Source: Coriobacteriia bacterium (GTDB taxonomy: Bacteria > Actinomycetota > Coriobacteriia > Anaerosomatales > PHET01). Taken from it: DNA of 64,000 nt. The stretch covers positions 1 to 64,000 of the forward strand of contig JAXMKZ010000011.1 in the NCBI GenBank assembly GCA_034370385.1, in the 5' to 3' direction. Positions 1 to 8,069 of this stretch are shown one piece after another (position 1 is the first letter of the stretch; each line of letters starts with the position of its first letter). Position numbers and translations under genes: made by a program. The notes beneath the pieces were generated by a model, which saw nothing but the letters and a program-made list of their open reading frames with translations, did no database searches and was not told the origin of the DNA.

Positions 1-600
1 GATCTGGACGTTGGGGCCCTTGGGCAACGGGGTGACCACCGTGTGATAGACGGGCGGCATCTTGGCGACGTCGGGCGCCTCCTTGGCGTGGCACGCATCG
101 CAGTCCGGCCCGGCGTCGTGGCACATCATGCACGAGTTCACACCCGAGGAGGCCGAGGCCTCGGCGTGCGGCGTCTTGGCCCAGTCGGCGGAGTGGGACT
201 TCGGGCGCAACTGAAACGAGGGGGTGTGACAGTCCTCGCACTCGCTTGTGGCCAGTTCGCCCTGATTGCCGTGGTTGATGCCGTGGCAGGCGAAACAGAC
301 CTCCATGGGGACGCGCTCGGTGTTGTTGTCACCGCGGTGCGGCATACGCGAGTGGCACGCGTCGCAGGAGATGAGCAGGTGGTTGCCGTGGCCGAACACC
401 AGTCCGGGGACGTCGACATCGCCCAAGTCGAGGTGGCAAGGAGCGCAGGAGGCCTTTTCGACCGGCTCGGCGGTCTCGATGACCGACTCGCCGTCAGCGG
501 CCCCCGAGTACGAAGGCGCGACGGTGAACAGAAGGGCGGCTGCGACGATAATCGCAGCCACCCCCCCTGTAAGAATGCTGATGTTGGTGCGGGCCTTCAC
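1..600 (-). CDS. Multiheme c-type cytochrome, 3' end cut by window edge
   Basis: Secreted or membrane-anchored electron carrier. Reading starts at GTG 600, after an AGGAGG 14 bases upstream, and runs off the window; about 200 residues are visible. A hydrophobic N-terminal segment (about residues 6-28) is a signal peptide or anchor. Six CXXCH heme sites follow: CAPCH, CDACH, CFACH, CEDCH, CMMCH and CDACH. The visible part aligns by eye with the N-terminal half of the next gene upstream, sharing a PHR..ER.PM...CF.CHG pattern and the spacing of the hemes, so the two are paralogues. It is the last gene of a run of cytochromes on this strand, only 31 bases after its neighbour. The exact substrate or partner cannot be told. 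The frame is certain; the GTG start is likely, as no better start lies in frame. Confidence 0.85.
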   Translation of the reverse strand, partial: MKARTNISILTGGVAAIIVAAALLFTVAPSYSGAADGESVIETAEPVEKASCAPCHLDLGDVDVPGLVFGHGNHLLISCDACHSRMPHRGDNNTERVPMEVCFACHGINHGNQGELATSECEDCHTPSFQLRPKSHSADWAKTPHAEASASSGVNSCMMCHDAGPDCDACHAKEAPDVAKMPPVYHTVVTPLPKGPNVQI

Positions 601-631
601 TCGCTGGCCGCACGCCTCCTTCGGTTCGAGA

Positions 632-1936
632 TCACTGTCCCGTGATCCTGGCGATCAGATTCAGAAGCGGGTTCTCTTCTTGCGCCTTCACCTTCGAGTG
701 GATGAGCTCACTGGCGACCTCGCCGAACTGCTCGTCGCTACCGCTGTGGCACCCCTCTTGCCCGCAGGTGGGGCCGACGTTCTCCGGCGATACCAGAGAG
801 GTCTTGTCCGTCGAGGGCTGGATGTCATGATCGCCGTGACAATCCCAGCACGAAGGTGCGCTCGGGTTACCCGCTTTGTACGCCTTGCCGTGGTAGTAGT
901 CGTCGTACGTATCGTACTGATCGCCGTGCTGCTTGCAGCGGGCGCACACCCGGTATGCGGACAGATGCATGCGCGAGCGCGCCGCCTCCGTGTCGAGTCG
1001 GTAGATGAAGTGGCCACCATGGCACGACGCGCAGGTCGCCGAGTCGTAGTTGCCGTCGGCGATCGCTTCGGCGTGAGTCGACCTCTCGTACTCCTCGACC
1101 GTCGCCTTCCACTTGCCGTCCTCAGCGGTACGGTGGCACTCCTTACAGGCGTTGCCTGCGTTGATGGTCCACAGCGGACTCTGGGGCGCGTCGTCGTAGC
1201 GGTAGTCAGGGTGACACTGCTGGCAGGTGAGGTCGGTGTGGGCGCTGTCTGTCAGGCCGGATACGGCGTATGACTTCATCCCCAGACCGGACTGCTTGTT
1301 AAGCGTCGCGCTGCCGTGACACGCGAGGCATCCATCGCCAGCGTCATAGGCCCACGAAGCCGGCTCCCACTCGATGTCGTCGTCTTCATGACAGTCCGTG
1401 CAGGTCTCCGGGGTGTGACACATGGCGCAGCGGGTATTGAACTCCTCATTCGCCGGCTCGACGTGCGGTGCGCCCGCCCAGTCGTACGTGTGGAAGGCGG
1501 GGCGCAAACGCTCCTTCGCGGTCACGTGGCAGTCTTCGCACGCGCCCGTGGCGATCTCCCCCATCGGCCCATGGCGCAGTCCGTGGCACTCGAAGCACCC
1601 CTGCATGGTCGGACGCTCGATCTTGGCGTCCGCGCGATGCGGGAAGCGAGGATGGCATGACGAGCAGGGAACCAGCTGGTGGTAGCCATGCTTGAAGATG
1701 ATGGCTGCAGCGTAGTTGTCGGTCTTCGCAAGGTTGGCGTGACACGTCTTGGTGCAGGCGTCCTTGTAGACGGGCGTATCTTGGAGTTCGAGGAAGAGTT
1801 GCTCGAAGGACTGCTCCTCCTCCTTGGGCACCTCGGCCGCGAATGCAGCGCCCGCCCCCATCGTCGCAGCGAACACCAAGCCTGCGATCATCGCGACGAG
1901 CAGCCTGCCGGGGCGCACTCGAGACCGAAACTCCAT
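632..1936 (-). CDS. Secreted multiheme cytochrome c, about 10-13 hemes
   Basis: A 434-residue exported cytochrome. ATG 1936 is chosen because a GAAAGGG ribosome site precedes it and a signal peptide follows (hydrophobic residues about 12-34 ending AFAAE); the longer frame upstream lacks cytochrome character. Ten canonical CXXCH sites are visible, plus CTKTCH (CX3CH), CGQEGCH (CX4CH) and CARCK (CXXCK). The N-terminal half resembles the preceding paralogue at 1-600 and the C-terminal third resembles the protein at 1996-3021 (shared DDYYHG.AYK, APSCWDCHG and CGQ.GCH). It probably carries electrons across the periplasm or cell wall from the membrane cytochrome b encoded at 3034. CXXCK is the active-site heme motif of NrfA nitrite reductase, but nothing else here resembles NrfA, so a catalytic role is unproven. 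Confidence 0.9.
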   Translation of the reverse strand: MEFRSRVRPGRLLVAMIAGLVFAATMGAGAAFAAEVPKEEEQSFEQLFLELQDTPVYKDACTKTCHANLAKTDNYAAAIIFKHGYHQLVPCSSCHPRFPHRADAKIERPTMQGCFECHGLRHGPMGEIATGACEDCHVTAKERLRPAFHTYDWAGAPHVEPANEEFNTRCAMCHTPETCTDCHEDDDIEWEPASWAYDAGDGCLACHGSATLNKQSGLGMKSYAVSGLTDSAHTDLTCQQCHPDYRYDDAPQSPLWTINAGNACKECHRTAEDGKWKATVEEYERSTHAEAIADGNYDSATCASCHGGHFIYRLDTEAARSRMHLSAYRVCARCKQHGDQYDTYDDYYHGKAYKAGNPSAPSCWDCHGDHDIQPSTDKTSLVSPENVGPTCGQEGCHSGSDEQFGEVASELIHSKVKAQEENPLLNLIARITGQ

Positions 1937-1995
1937 GTTCTTTCCCTTTCTTCCCGCGGGACCGCGCCCCGCGTAACGTAAGACCCGTCTCACTT

Positions 1996-3021
1996 CTACT
2001 CGCTGCCCGTAATATCCTGCCAAGCCCGCTTGATGGTCTCGAAGATCCGGCTCCTCATCTGAGTGATCGCAACCTCTTCTTTGAACGTCGCCTGACCATG
2101 GGTGAGCGGTGCGTACTCGAGGAACTGCTCGTCGACGTTCTCGTGGCATCCGGTCTGACCGCACGTCTCAGCAAGTCGGCTCTCGTGTACCGGCGAACGA
2201 CGATCATCGACGGCGAGGATCTCGTGGTAGCCGTGGCAATCCCAGCACGAAGGAGCGTCCATGGAACCGCGCTTGTAGGCAGCACCGTGATAGTAGTCAT
2301 CGTAGGATTCGCTCGCCTCGACGTGGCAGCTTCCGCACATCTGGCCACCCGAAAGGTGCAGCGCCGACATGGCCGCGGTGTCATCCATCGAGGGAATCAT
2401 GTGACCGCCGTGACAGTCGCCGCACAGCGGCACGAACTCCGGCTTGCCCTCGGCCTCTCTCGCCGCGGCGGTCTGCGTCGCAGCCTGACCCGGCTTACCC
2501 GCCGGGGAGTGGATACCGTTGGCGTACGCGGAGAACGCGTCCTTGTGGCAGTTCTTGCAGGCGAGCCGCGCAGCCATCTCCCAATCGCCCTCGGTCTGTT
2601 TGTGCGGCGCAGTGTAGGCGAAATCGAGATGGCAGCCCGTGCAGGGCGTCTCTCCGGTCTGGTGCGCGGACGCGTTGAGTACCTCGACGTCGATGTAGAC
2701 GGATGAAGTCGTCTCGACACCGATCTTGGCCAGGTTCGGATCCCCGTGACACACGAGGCAGCCCGACTTGCCGTAGGTCGGCAAGGTGAAGTCCAGATCG
2801 TAAGTCTGCGTGACGGGCGCGGACGGCTTGGCCGAGGCCGAAGCGGTCTTCGTCGGCTCGACCGCAGACGGAGTGACCATCTTCTCGGCTGTCTCGTACG
2901 CCTTGCTGCCCTCAGGCGCCGTGGCCGTCGTGGCCGCCGTTACGGCGTACGCCAGCACCGGAAGACTGATGACCGCGAGAAATATCAGAACGCTCGCTAT
3001 GCCCGTACGGAGGCGTGCCAC
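1996..3021 (-). CDS. Secreted multiheme cytochrome c, about 7 hemes
   Basis: A 341-residue protein with an N-terminal signal or anchor (residues about 7-27), a Thr/Ser/Ala/Pro-rich linker (about 28-72) and a heme domain. Canonical sites are CLVCH, CTGCH, CKNCH, CGDCH, CGSCH and CWDCH; a seventh, CGQTGCH, has four residues between the cysteines. The C-terminal part is paralogous to that of the neighbour at 632-1936, where the position of CGSCH here is CARCK. It starts 12 bases after the cytochrome b gene and ends 59 bases before the next cytochrome, which suggests one transcript. Role as electron relay between the quinol-oxidising membrane subunit and further cytochromes is inferred from gene order. 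Confidence 0.9.
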   Translation of the reverse strand: MARLRTGIASVLIFLAVISLPVLAYAVTAATTATAPEGSKAYETAEKMVTPSAVEPTKTASASAKPSAPVTQTYDLDFTLPTYGKSGCLVCHGDPNLAKIGVETTSSVYIDVEVLNASAHQTGETPCTGCHLDFAYTAPHKQTEGDWEMAARLACKNCHKDAFSAYANGIHSPAGKPGQAATQTAAAREAEGKPEFVPLCGDCHGGHMIPSMDDTAAMSALHLSGGQMCGSCHVEASESYDDYYHGAAYKRGSMDAPSCWDCHGYHEILAVDDRRSPVHESRLAETCGQTGCHENVDEQFLEYAPLTHGQATFKEEVAITQMRSRIFETIKRAWQDITGSE

Positions 3022-3033
3022 CCAACGACCTCT

Positions 3034-3882
3034 CTACCCGTGTTCTGCCGATGCGTAGGCCGTTGCCGGCTCGTGCGCATGTCCGTGATCGTCACCGTGA
3101 TCGTCACCGTGCCCACCACCGTGCTTCGCGGCGCTGCGCTTGTCAAAGCCGCCCAAGCCGAAGAAGTCGAGGAACGCCGGGAAGTCCTCGGTGACTGACA
3201 GATAGACATGGATGGTTGTGAGGATGATGAAGAGCCAGTTGATGACGTAGTGGATGGTGCGTGTCCACCAGATGCCGGTGGCACCGATGAGACCAGCGAA
3301 GAGCTCCTGCAAGCTCATGTCCGCGATCGGTATCTGGAGGCGCCATAGCATGAATCCGGTGATCGCCTGGATGATCAAGAGTGGCACGAAGATCGTGTAG
3401 GTGCCCTTCTGCATGACGTTGTACTTGCCAAGGTGCGGCTTCGAAGGCTTCACGAAGATGTAGTACAGGATGACCTTGGGCGCCGTGACGATGTCTTGCT
3501 GGGTGATCGCGAACTCACGGTAGTCCCGCTGACGCGACGAGAAGGCGTACCACAGGCGCCAGATGAGGTTGATGGTGACGATGATCATGGCGATGTAGTG
3601 GAGCCACTGCATCGTCTCGCGCGAAATCGGATTGAAGCGAATCATGAGGCCCGTGGCGCCCAGGATGAACATGCACGCGACATGCGTGAAGTGCAGGAAC
3701 TTCGGCAGGAGCGGCGGATGGCTGTCGTGGTGCGGCCACGCCCACTCGCGCCCAAACCGGCGCTTTGCACGACCGGTGAGGATGTTGCCGATGAAATGCC
3801 CCATGAGAGCGAGCACGATGATTGGATACAGATTAGTGAAGATCGCATCCAGCCACACATTGAGTTGCAGCAAGCTCAACAC
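3034..3882 (-). CDS. Membrane cytochrome b (cytochrome b/b6-type, PF01292-like)
   Basis: Integral membrane protein with four to five hydrophobic helices and histidines suited to bind two b hemes (FLHFTHV, WLHYIAM, TIHYVIN, TTIHVYL). This layout is that of cytochrome b subunits that pass electrons between menaquinone and periplasmic cytochromes. The C-terminus is a soluble tail rich in His, Gly and Asp (HGGGHGDDHGDDHGHAH), possibly metal binding. GTG 3882 is preferred because the longer frame begins with 41 residues that look non-coding; the ribosome site is weak, so the start is tentative. It is the first gene of the cytochrome run, 12 bases before the heptaheme gene. Confidence 0.82.
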   Translation of the reverse strand: MLSLLQLNVWLDAIFTNLYPIIVLALMGHFIGNILTGRAKRRFGREWAWPHHDSHPPLLPKFLHFTHVACMFILGATGLMIRFNPISRETMQWLHYIAMIIVTINLIWRLWYAFSSRQRDYREFAITQQDIVTAPKVILYYIFVKPSKPHLGKYNVMQKGTYTIFVPLLIIQAITGFMLWRLQIPIADMSLQELFAGLIGATGIWWTRTIHYVINWLFIILTTIHVYLSVTEDFPAFLDFFGLGGFDKRSAAKHGGGHGDDHGDDHGHAHEPATAYASAEHG

Positions 3883-4055
3883 GGTAACCCCAATCCCTTT
3901 GAAAGACCCTACGTGCGACCAAGCCCCGCACCCGACCGTGGTCGAGTCCGTCGCGGTGCTGTCCGGACACCACGCCACGAACGCTTTGTAACAGCAGTTA
4001 CGCAAGGATAGGTGTCCGCGGGTATGCGCGTCAACGCGAGGGACCGTACATTCGC

Positions 4056-4301
4056 TCAGAAGTCCTCGAAGTCCGTGGCTCGCTCGACCTCGATTCCTGC
4101 ACGTTCCAAATAGACGCTGGCGCGATCCGCATCTGACAGCTCCACCCTCAACGCGATTCCGCAGTTGGCAGAGAGCGAGGGCGGCGCGGGCACGGGCACC
4201 ACGTCGAAACCCAGATCATCCAGCAACGCCTCGGCACTCAGGGCGTCGTGTGTCGACGCGAACGTGAGCACGCGGAAGTGACGCGGCGACGCCGTGCTCA
4301 C
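4056..4301 (-). CDS. DUF3343 family protein, putative Se/S carrier-like
   Basis: Small 81-residue cytoplasmic protein of the DUF3343 type: it begins with a FASTHDALSAEALL helix pattern and carries the family's central CGIALR-type motif (cysteine near residue 47). Members are commonly found beside selenium genes and are annotated as putative Se/S carriers; the biochemical role is not settled. It overlaps the cysteine-desulfurase-like gene by four bases (ATGA), so the two are translationally coupled. It is the last gene of the molybdopterin operon. A pairing of a desulfurase-like enzyme with a single-cysteine carrier suggests transfer of persulfide or selenium, which is inference. Confidence 0.8.
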   Translation of the reverse strand: MSTASPRHFRVLTFASTHDALSAEALLDDLGFDVVPVPAPPSLSANCGIALRVELSDADRASVYLERAGIEVERATDFEDF

Positions 4302-5473
4302 GCGAGCTCCTTCGCCAGCGTGCGGAGAGCTTCGATCGCAACCTCCACGTTCTCATCGGTCGTGCCGAACCCCACGCCGAGCCGAAGCGCTCCTGTGTCA
4401 AGCGTCCCCATCGTGCGGTGTGCCCACGGTGCGCAGTGAAGCCCCGCGCGCGTGGCGATGCCAAATCGGCGATCGAGAGCGAACGCGAACTTGTCCGCGT
4501 GCACACTGTCGTGCGTGACGGCGATGATCGGAACGCGTGGTTCACCCGGTCCAGGCCCGAGGACTCTGAACCCGCCGAGGTCAAGCACCCCTTCGTGCAA
4601 GCGGCGAATCAGACGAGCCTCCTCAACCCGCAGCTGCGCACCGTGGACGCGAAGCCAGCGCACCGCCGCGTGCAGGCCCACGATACCCGGCGTGTTCGGC
4701 GTACCGGCCTCATAACGGTCGGGCCTCACGCGCGGCTGCATCGGCTCCTCGCTCCCTCCGGCGCCGGTACCCCCTGCGACCAGCTCGGACGGCTCGCAGG
4801 TCGGAGCCAGATACAGCAGGCCGATGCCCTGGGGCCCGAGAAGCCCCTTGTGCCCCGAGCACGCCCACGCGTCGACGCCAAGAGCTCCGAGGTCGACGTC
4901 GAGGTGGCCCCCTGCCTGCGCGCCGTCGACGAGCATGAGCGCTCCGTGCTCGTGCGCGATATCGGACAGGTCGGCAACCGGCTGAACAGCACCGCTCACG
5001 TTGCCGGCATGCTGGCAGACCACCGCTTGAGTCGGCTCCGCTCGCACCGCCGCGTCGACCGCATCGGGATCGACAACGCCGACCTCGTCAGCATCCACGA
5101 TGACCACGCGCACACCGCGTTGTGCCAGCACGTTCAGCGGCCGGGCCACGGCGTTGTGCTCCATGGAGCAGACGACGACGCGGTCGCCCGGTGACAGCAG
5201 GCCGTACAACACCAGGTTCATCGCCTGGGTGCATCCGGGCTGGAAGAGAAGGTTCTTGGAGTCCGCGACGCCTACGAATCGTGCGATCTCGGTGCGCGCC
5301 GTGTGGAGGGCTCGGCTCGTCTCCACGGCGAGGCGATACGCGCCGCGACCGGGATTGCCTCCGAACTCGGTCACCGCGCGAGAAAGCGCCTCGGCGACCT
5401 CCGGCGGCTTGGGCCAGGACGTTGCGCCGTGATCCAAGTAGACGGTGGCCGGAAGTTCAGGCGAGGGGGCCAT
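4298..5473 (-). CDS. Aminotransferase class V / cysteine desulfurase family protein
   Basis: PLP enzyme of fold type I, 391 residues, close to the usual desulfurase length. Visible are YLDHGATSWPKP at the start, NLVLYGL, the MEHNAV pattern, DGAQAGGHLDVDL and the PLP-lysine motif CSGHKGLLGPQG. A late cysteine in LHCAPWAH matches the catalytic loop of this desulfurase subgroup. It would release sulfur, or selenium, from cysteine or selenocysteine. It lies three bases after moaB and overlaps DUF3343, inside the Moco/FdhD operon; since FdhD needs a desulfurase to pass it sulfur, supplying FdhD is a sensible inferred job. A selenocysteine lyase role is equally possible. Confidence 0.88.
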   Translation of the reverse strand: MAPSPELPATVYLDHGATSWPKPPEVAEALSRAVTEFGGNPGRGAYRLAVETSRALHTARTEIARFVGVADSKNLLFQPGCTQAMNLVLYGLLSPGDRVVVCSMEHNAVARPLNVLAQRGVRVVIVDADEVGVVDPDAVDAAVRAEPTQAVVCQHAGNVSGAVQPVADLSDIAHEHGALMLVDGAQAGGHLDVDLGALGVDAWACSGHKGLLGPQGIGLLYLAPTCEPSELVAGGTGAGGSEEPMQPRVRPDRYEAGTPNTPGIVGLHAAVRWLRVHGAQLRVEEARLIRRLHEGVLDLGGFRVLGPGPGEPRVPIIAVTHDSVHADKFAFALDRRFGIATRAGLHCAPWAHRTMGTLDTGALRLGVGFGTTDENVEVAIEALRTLAKELA

Positions 5474-5476
5474 CGG

Positions 5477-5962
5477 CTACGGGTGCCCCCCGCCGGCCAT
5501 CATGTCGACCGCGTGCTCCAGTTGATCGGCCACGAAGCCGAATGTCTCGCGCGCGGCCTTCTCCGAGCCCGGCATGTTGACGATGAGGGTCCGGCCTCTC
5601 TGCGCCGCGACACCCCGAGAGAGCATGGCTCGCGGTGTCACACGAAGCGATTCGGCGCGCACGAACTCCGCGATGCCGGGCACTTCGCGATCGGCGATCG
5701 CGCGCGTGGCTTCCGGCGTCACATCGCGCGGGCCGATTCCGGTGCCACCGCAGGTGATCACGACATCGGCCTCCTCACGGTCGGCCATCTCCATGAGAGA
5801 CGACGAGAGGCACTCCACGTCGTCGGGACAGACGTGGTAGGCCACGACGAGCCACCCGCGCGCCTCGACGAGTTCGATGAGGGCCTTGCCGGCCGTGTCC
5901 TCCGCCTCGCCGCTTGAACGAGTATCGGAACTGGTCAGTACGCCGACTCTGAGCTCAGGCAC
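5477..5962 (-). CDS. moaB: Molybdopterin adenylyltransferase, MogA/MoaB family
   Basis: A 161-residue protein that activates molybdopterin by adenylylation before metal insertion. Visible family signs are the N-terminal VGVLTSSDT, the GGTGIGPRDVTPEAT loop that binds the pterin/nucleotide, and LIVNMPGSEKAARE near the end. GTG 5962 is chosen because it starts directly at the conserved first strand; the longer frame upstream lies within the MOSC gene. It overlaps the MOSC gene by eight bases and is followed by the cysteine-desulfurase-like gene three bases later. MoaB and MogA cannot be separated from sequence alone. Confidence 0.9.
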   Translation of the reverse strand: MPELRVGVLTSSDTRSSGEAEDTAGKALIELVEARGWLVVAYHVCPDDVECLSSSLMEMADREEADVVITCGGTGIGPRDVTPEATRAIADREVPGIAEFVRAESLRVTPRAMLSRGVAAQRGRTLIVNMPGSEKAARETFGFVADQLEHAVDMMAGGGHP

Positions 5963-6539
5963 CCGTGCCCCCCTCGATCCGGTCCTTCGCGAGCTTGTTG
6001 CACTCGTTTGAGGCGCGGACCTGCTCGGAGGTCTCGAGCGAGTCCTCCGGCGAACGATCGCACCTGCCATCACCGAGTTCTACCACTTCTATGCGGTCTC
6101 CCGCCACGATCTCTCCCGGCACGCGTACCACAGCGAAGATGCCCTCGCGCGGCATCACGCAGTCACCCGCCTGATAGTAGATGGCGCACTTGTTGTGGCA
6201 GACCTTGCCGATCTGACTGACCTCGAGCACGACGGCATCGCCGATCGTGATCACCGAGCCTACCGGCAGCGTCATGACGTCGACGCCGCTGGTGGTGATG
6301 TTCTCTGCGAAGTCGCCCGGCCCGACGTCGAGCCCCTTGGCCTGCATCTCCTCTATCGATTCGATCGCGAGCAACGACACCTGTCGGTGCCAGTCGCCTG
6401 CATGTGCGTCGTCCTCGAAGCCGCGATCGAGCACGAGGGTGCCGCGCTCGAAACGCGTCTTGCGCATGGTCTTCTTCTCAGAGAGGTTGATCGACACGAC
6501 CGTGCCGACTCTCTCGGGTGCACTGCTCTCAGGCGCCAT
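5955..6539 (-). CDS. MOSC domain-containing protein
   Basis: About 194 residues of the MOSC fold, related to the C-terminal domain of Moco sulfurases. Visible are the SEKKTMRK opening, the AHAGDWHRQVSLLA segment, GDFAENITTSG and the conserved cysteine segment IGKVCHNKCAIY. Free-standing MOSC proteins probably carry or hand over sulfur on the molybdenum cofactor; the exact step is not established. ATG 6539 is used; GTG 6542 directly before it is as plausible, as an AGGAGG lies seven bases upstream of the GTG. It overlaps moaC and moaB. Confidence 0.87.
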   Translation of the reverse strand: MAPESSAPERVGTVVSINLSEKKTMRKTRFERGTLVLDRGFEDDAHAGDWHRQVSLLAIESIEEMQAKGLDVGPGDFAENITTSGVDVMTLPVGSVITIGDAVVLEVSQIGKVCHNKCAIYYQAGDCVMPREGIFAVVRVPGEIVAGDRIEVVELGDGRCDRSPEDSLETSEQVRASNECNKLAKDRIEGGTGA

Positions 6540-7039
6540 CACTTTGGTACCTCCTCGCGCGTCCAGGTGCCTGACTTGCCGCCCTCTTTGAGCTCAAGCC
6601 GCACTTCTTGGATGGTCATTCCCCTGTCCACGGCCTTGCACATGTCATACACGGTCAGAGCCGCGACTGAGACCGCGGTGAGCGCCTCCATCTCCACGCC
6701 GGTCGGGCCGTCGGTCTCGGCGGTCGCAGTGATGGCGACTCCGTGGCGACCGGAAGAGACCACGCTCAGATCGACAGCAACGTGCGTGAGTGCGATCGGA
6801 TGACACAGCGGAATCAACTCGCTTGTGCGCTTCGCCGCCATGATGCCGGCAACCCGCGCCACCGCCAGGACGTCGCCCTTTGCCGCAGACCCCTCGGCTA
6901 TCAGCCGGGAGGTGGCGGGCGCCATCTCGACATAACCGCTCGCCACAGCACGACGGTGCGTGACTGGCTTGCCGGCGACGTCGACCATGTGCGCATTGCC
7001 GCTCTCGTCAAGATGGGTGAGCCGCAGGTCATCGCCCAT
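6539..7039 (-). CDS. moaC: Cyclic pyranopterin monophosphate synthase
   Basis: Acts with MoaA to turn GTP into cyclic pyranopterin monophosphate, the first step of molybdopterin synthesis. The 166 residues match the usual length. The conserved [42 protein letters not shown] and DRGM segments are complete, including the catalytic lysine of MCKA. It starts four bases after moaA ends and overlaps the MOSC gene, as part of the ten-gene operon. Confidence 0.96.
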   Translation of the reverse strand: MGDDLRLTHLDESGNAHMVDVAGKPVTHRRAVASGYVEMAPATSRLIAEGSAAKGDVLAVARVAGIMAAKRTSELIPLCHPIALTHVAVDLSVVSSGRHGVAITATAETDGPTGVEMEALTAVSVAALTVYDMCKAVDRGMTIQEVRLELKEGGKSGTWTREEVPK

Positions 7040-7043
7040 GGGG

Positions 7044-8069
7044 TCATCCTCCTATCTGTGACATACCGCGCGCGGTACCGACGCGCATATCGTGGCTCTC
7101 GGGCTTGTCGCGCAGTGCAGCTAAGACGAGTTCGCGAACGGCCTCATCGTCGCCCGTCCGCAGAGCCGTCCGCACGTCGAGCTCATGGTCGGAGAACAAA
7201 CAAGGCCGCAAGCGACCGTCGGCGGTCAGCCGCAGGCGGTTGCACTCGGCGCAGAAGTGATGTGACAGCGGCGAGATGACACCGACGGTACCCTGCGCTC
7301 CCGGGAACCGGAAGTACTGCGCCGGCCCCCATCCGCCGGGCGCACCGTCGCGCGCTATCGGCTCGAGCTCGCCGAGCCCCGCGGCGCGGCCCTCGCGGGC
7401 AAGCATGTCGAGCACCTCTTCGCTGGGCACCGAGTCTGCCCGCGTCCACCCATCGGTGGTTTCGGTGCTGCATCCGCTGCCCTCTTCGGCATCCCCAACC
7501 GGCATGTACTCGATGAAGCGCACGTGCAGGGGCTTGTCAAAGGTCAAGCGGGCGAACTCGCACAGGTCTTGGTTGAGCGAGCGAACGACGACGACGTTGA
7601 GCTTGACGGGATCGAATCCGGCCCGAAACGCCGCGTCTATCCCCTCCAGCACCTCGTCCAGTCGGCCACCTCGGGTGATCTCGGCGAACACCGAGGGGTC
7701 GAGCGAGTCGAGGCTGATATTGACGCGACGCAGCCCGGCGGCGAAGAGCTGGTCTGCGAAACGCGGCAGCAGCGTGCCGTTCGTGGTCATCGCCACCGAC
7801 TCAATCCCGGGCAGCGCCATCAGTTGCTCGACGAAATCGACGACGCCACCGCGAACGAGCGGCTCGCCCCCGGTGAGCCTGATCTTGCTGATGCCCTGCT
7901 CAACGGCGATGCGAGCGAACCGCACGATCTCCTCGTACGTGAGGATCTCGCTGTGAGGCTTCCACACGACGCCCGCTTCGGGCATACAGTAGCGGCATCT
8001 GAGGTTGCATCGGTCGGTGAGGCTGACGCGCAGATAGTCGATCCGGCGGCCATGAGAGTCAGTCGCCAT
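7044..8069 (-). CDS. moaA: GTP 3',8-cyclase, radical SAM
   Basis: Radical SAM enzyme that starts molybdopterin synthesis by cyclising GTP. The SAM cluster ligands are Cys21, Cys25 and Cys28 (CNLRCRYC); the GTP-binding cluster is formed by [18 protein letters not shown] near the C-terminus. The C-terminal Gly-Gly needed for activity is present (SQIGG). Length of 341 residues is normal. It overlaps mobB by 11 bases and leads into moaC. No molybdopterin synthase (moaD/moaE) is in this operon, so that step must be encoded elsewhere. Confidence 0.97.
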   Translation of the reverse strand: MATDSHGRRIDYLRVSLTDRCNLRCRYCMPEAGVVWKPHSEILTYEEIVRFARIAVEQGISKIRLTGGEPLVRGGVVDFVEQLMALPGIESVAMTTNGTLLPRFADQLFAAGLRRVNISLDSLDPSVFAEITRGGRLDEVLEGIDAAFRAGFDPVKLNVVVVRSLNQDLCEFARLTFDKPLHVRFIEYMPVGDAEEGSGCSTETTDGWTRADSVPSEEVLDMLAREGRAAGLGELEPIARDGAPGGWGPAQYFRFPGAQGTVGVISPLSHHFCAECNRLRLTADGRLRPCLFSDHELDVRTALRTGDDEAVRELVLAALRDKPESHDMRVGTARGMSQIGG

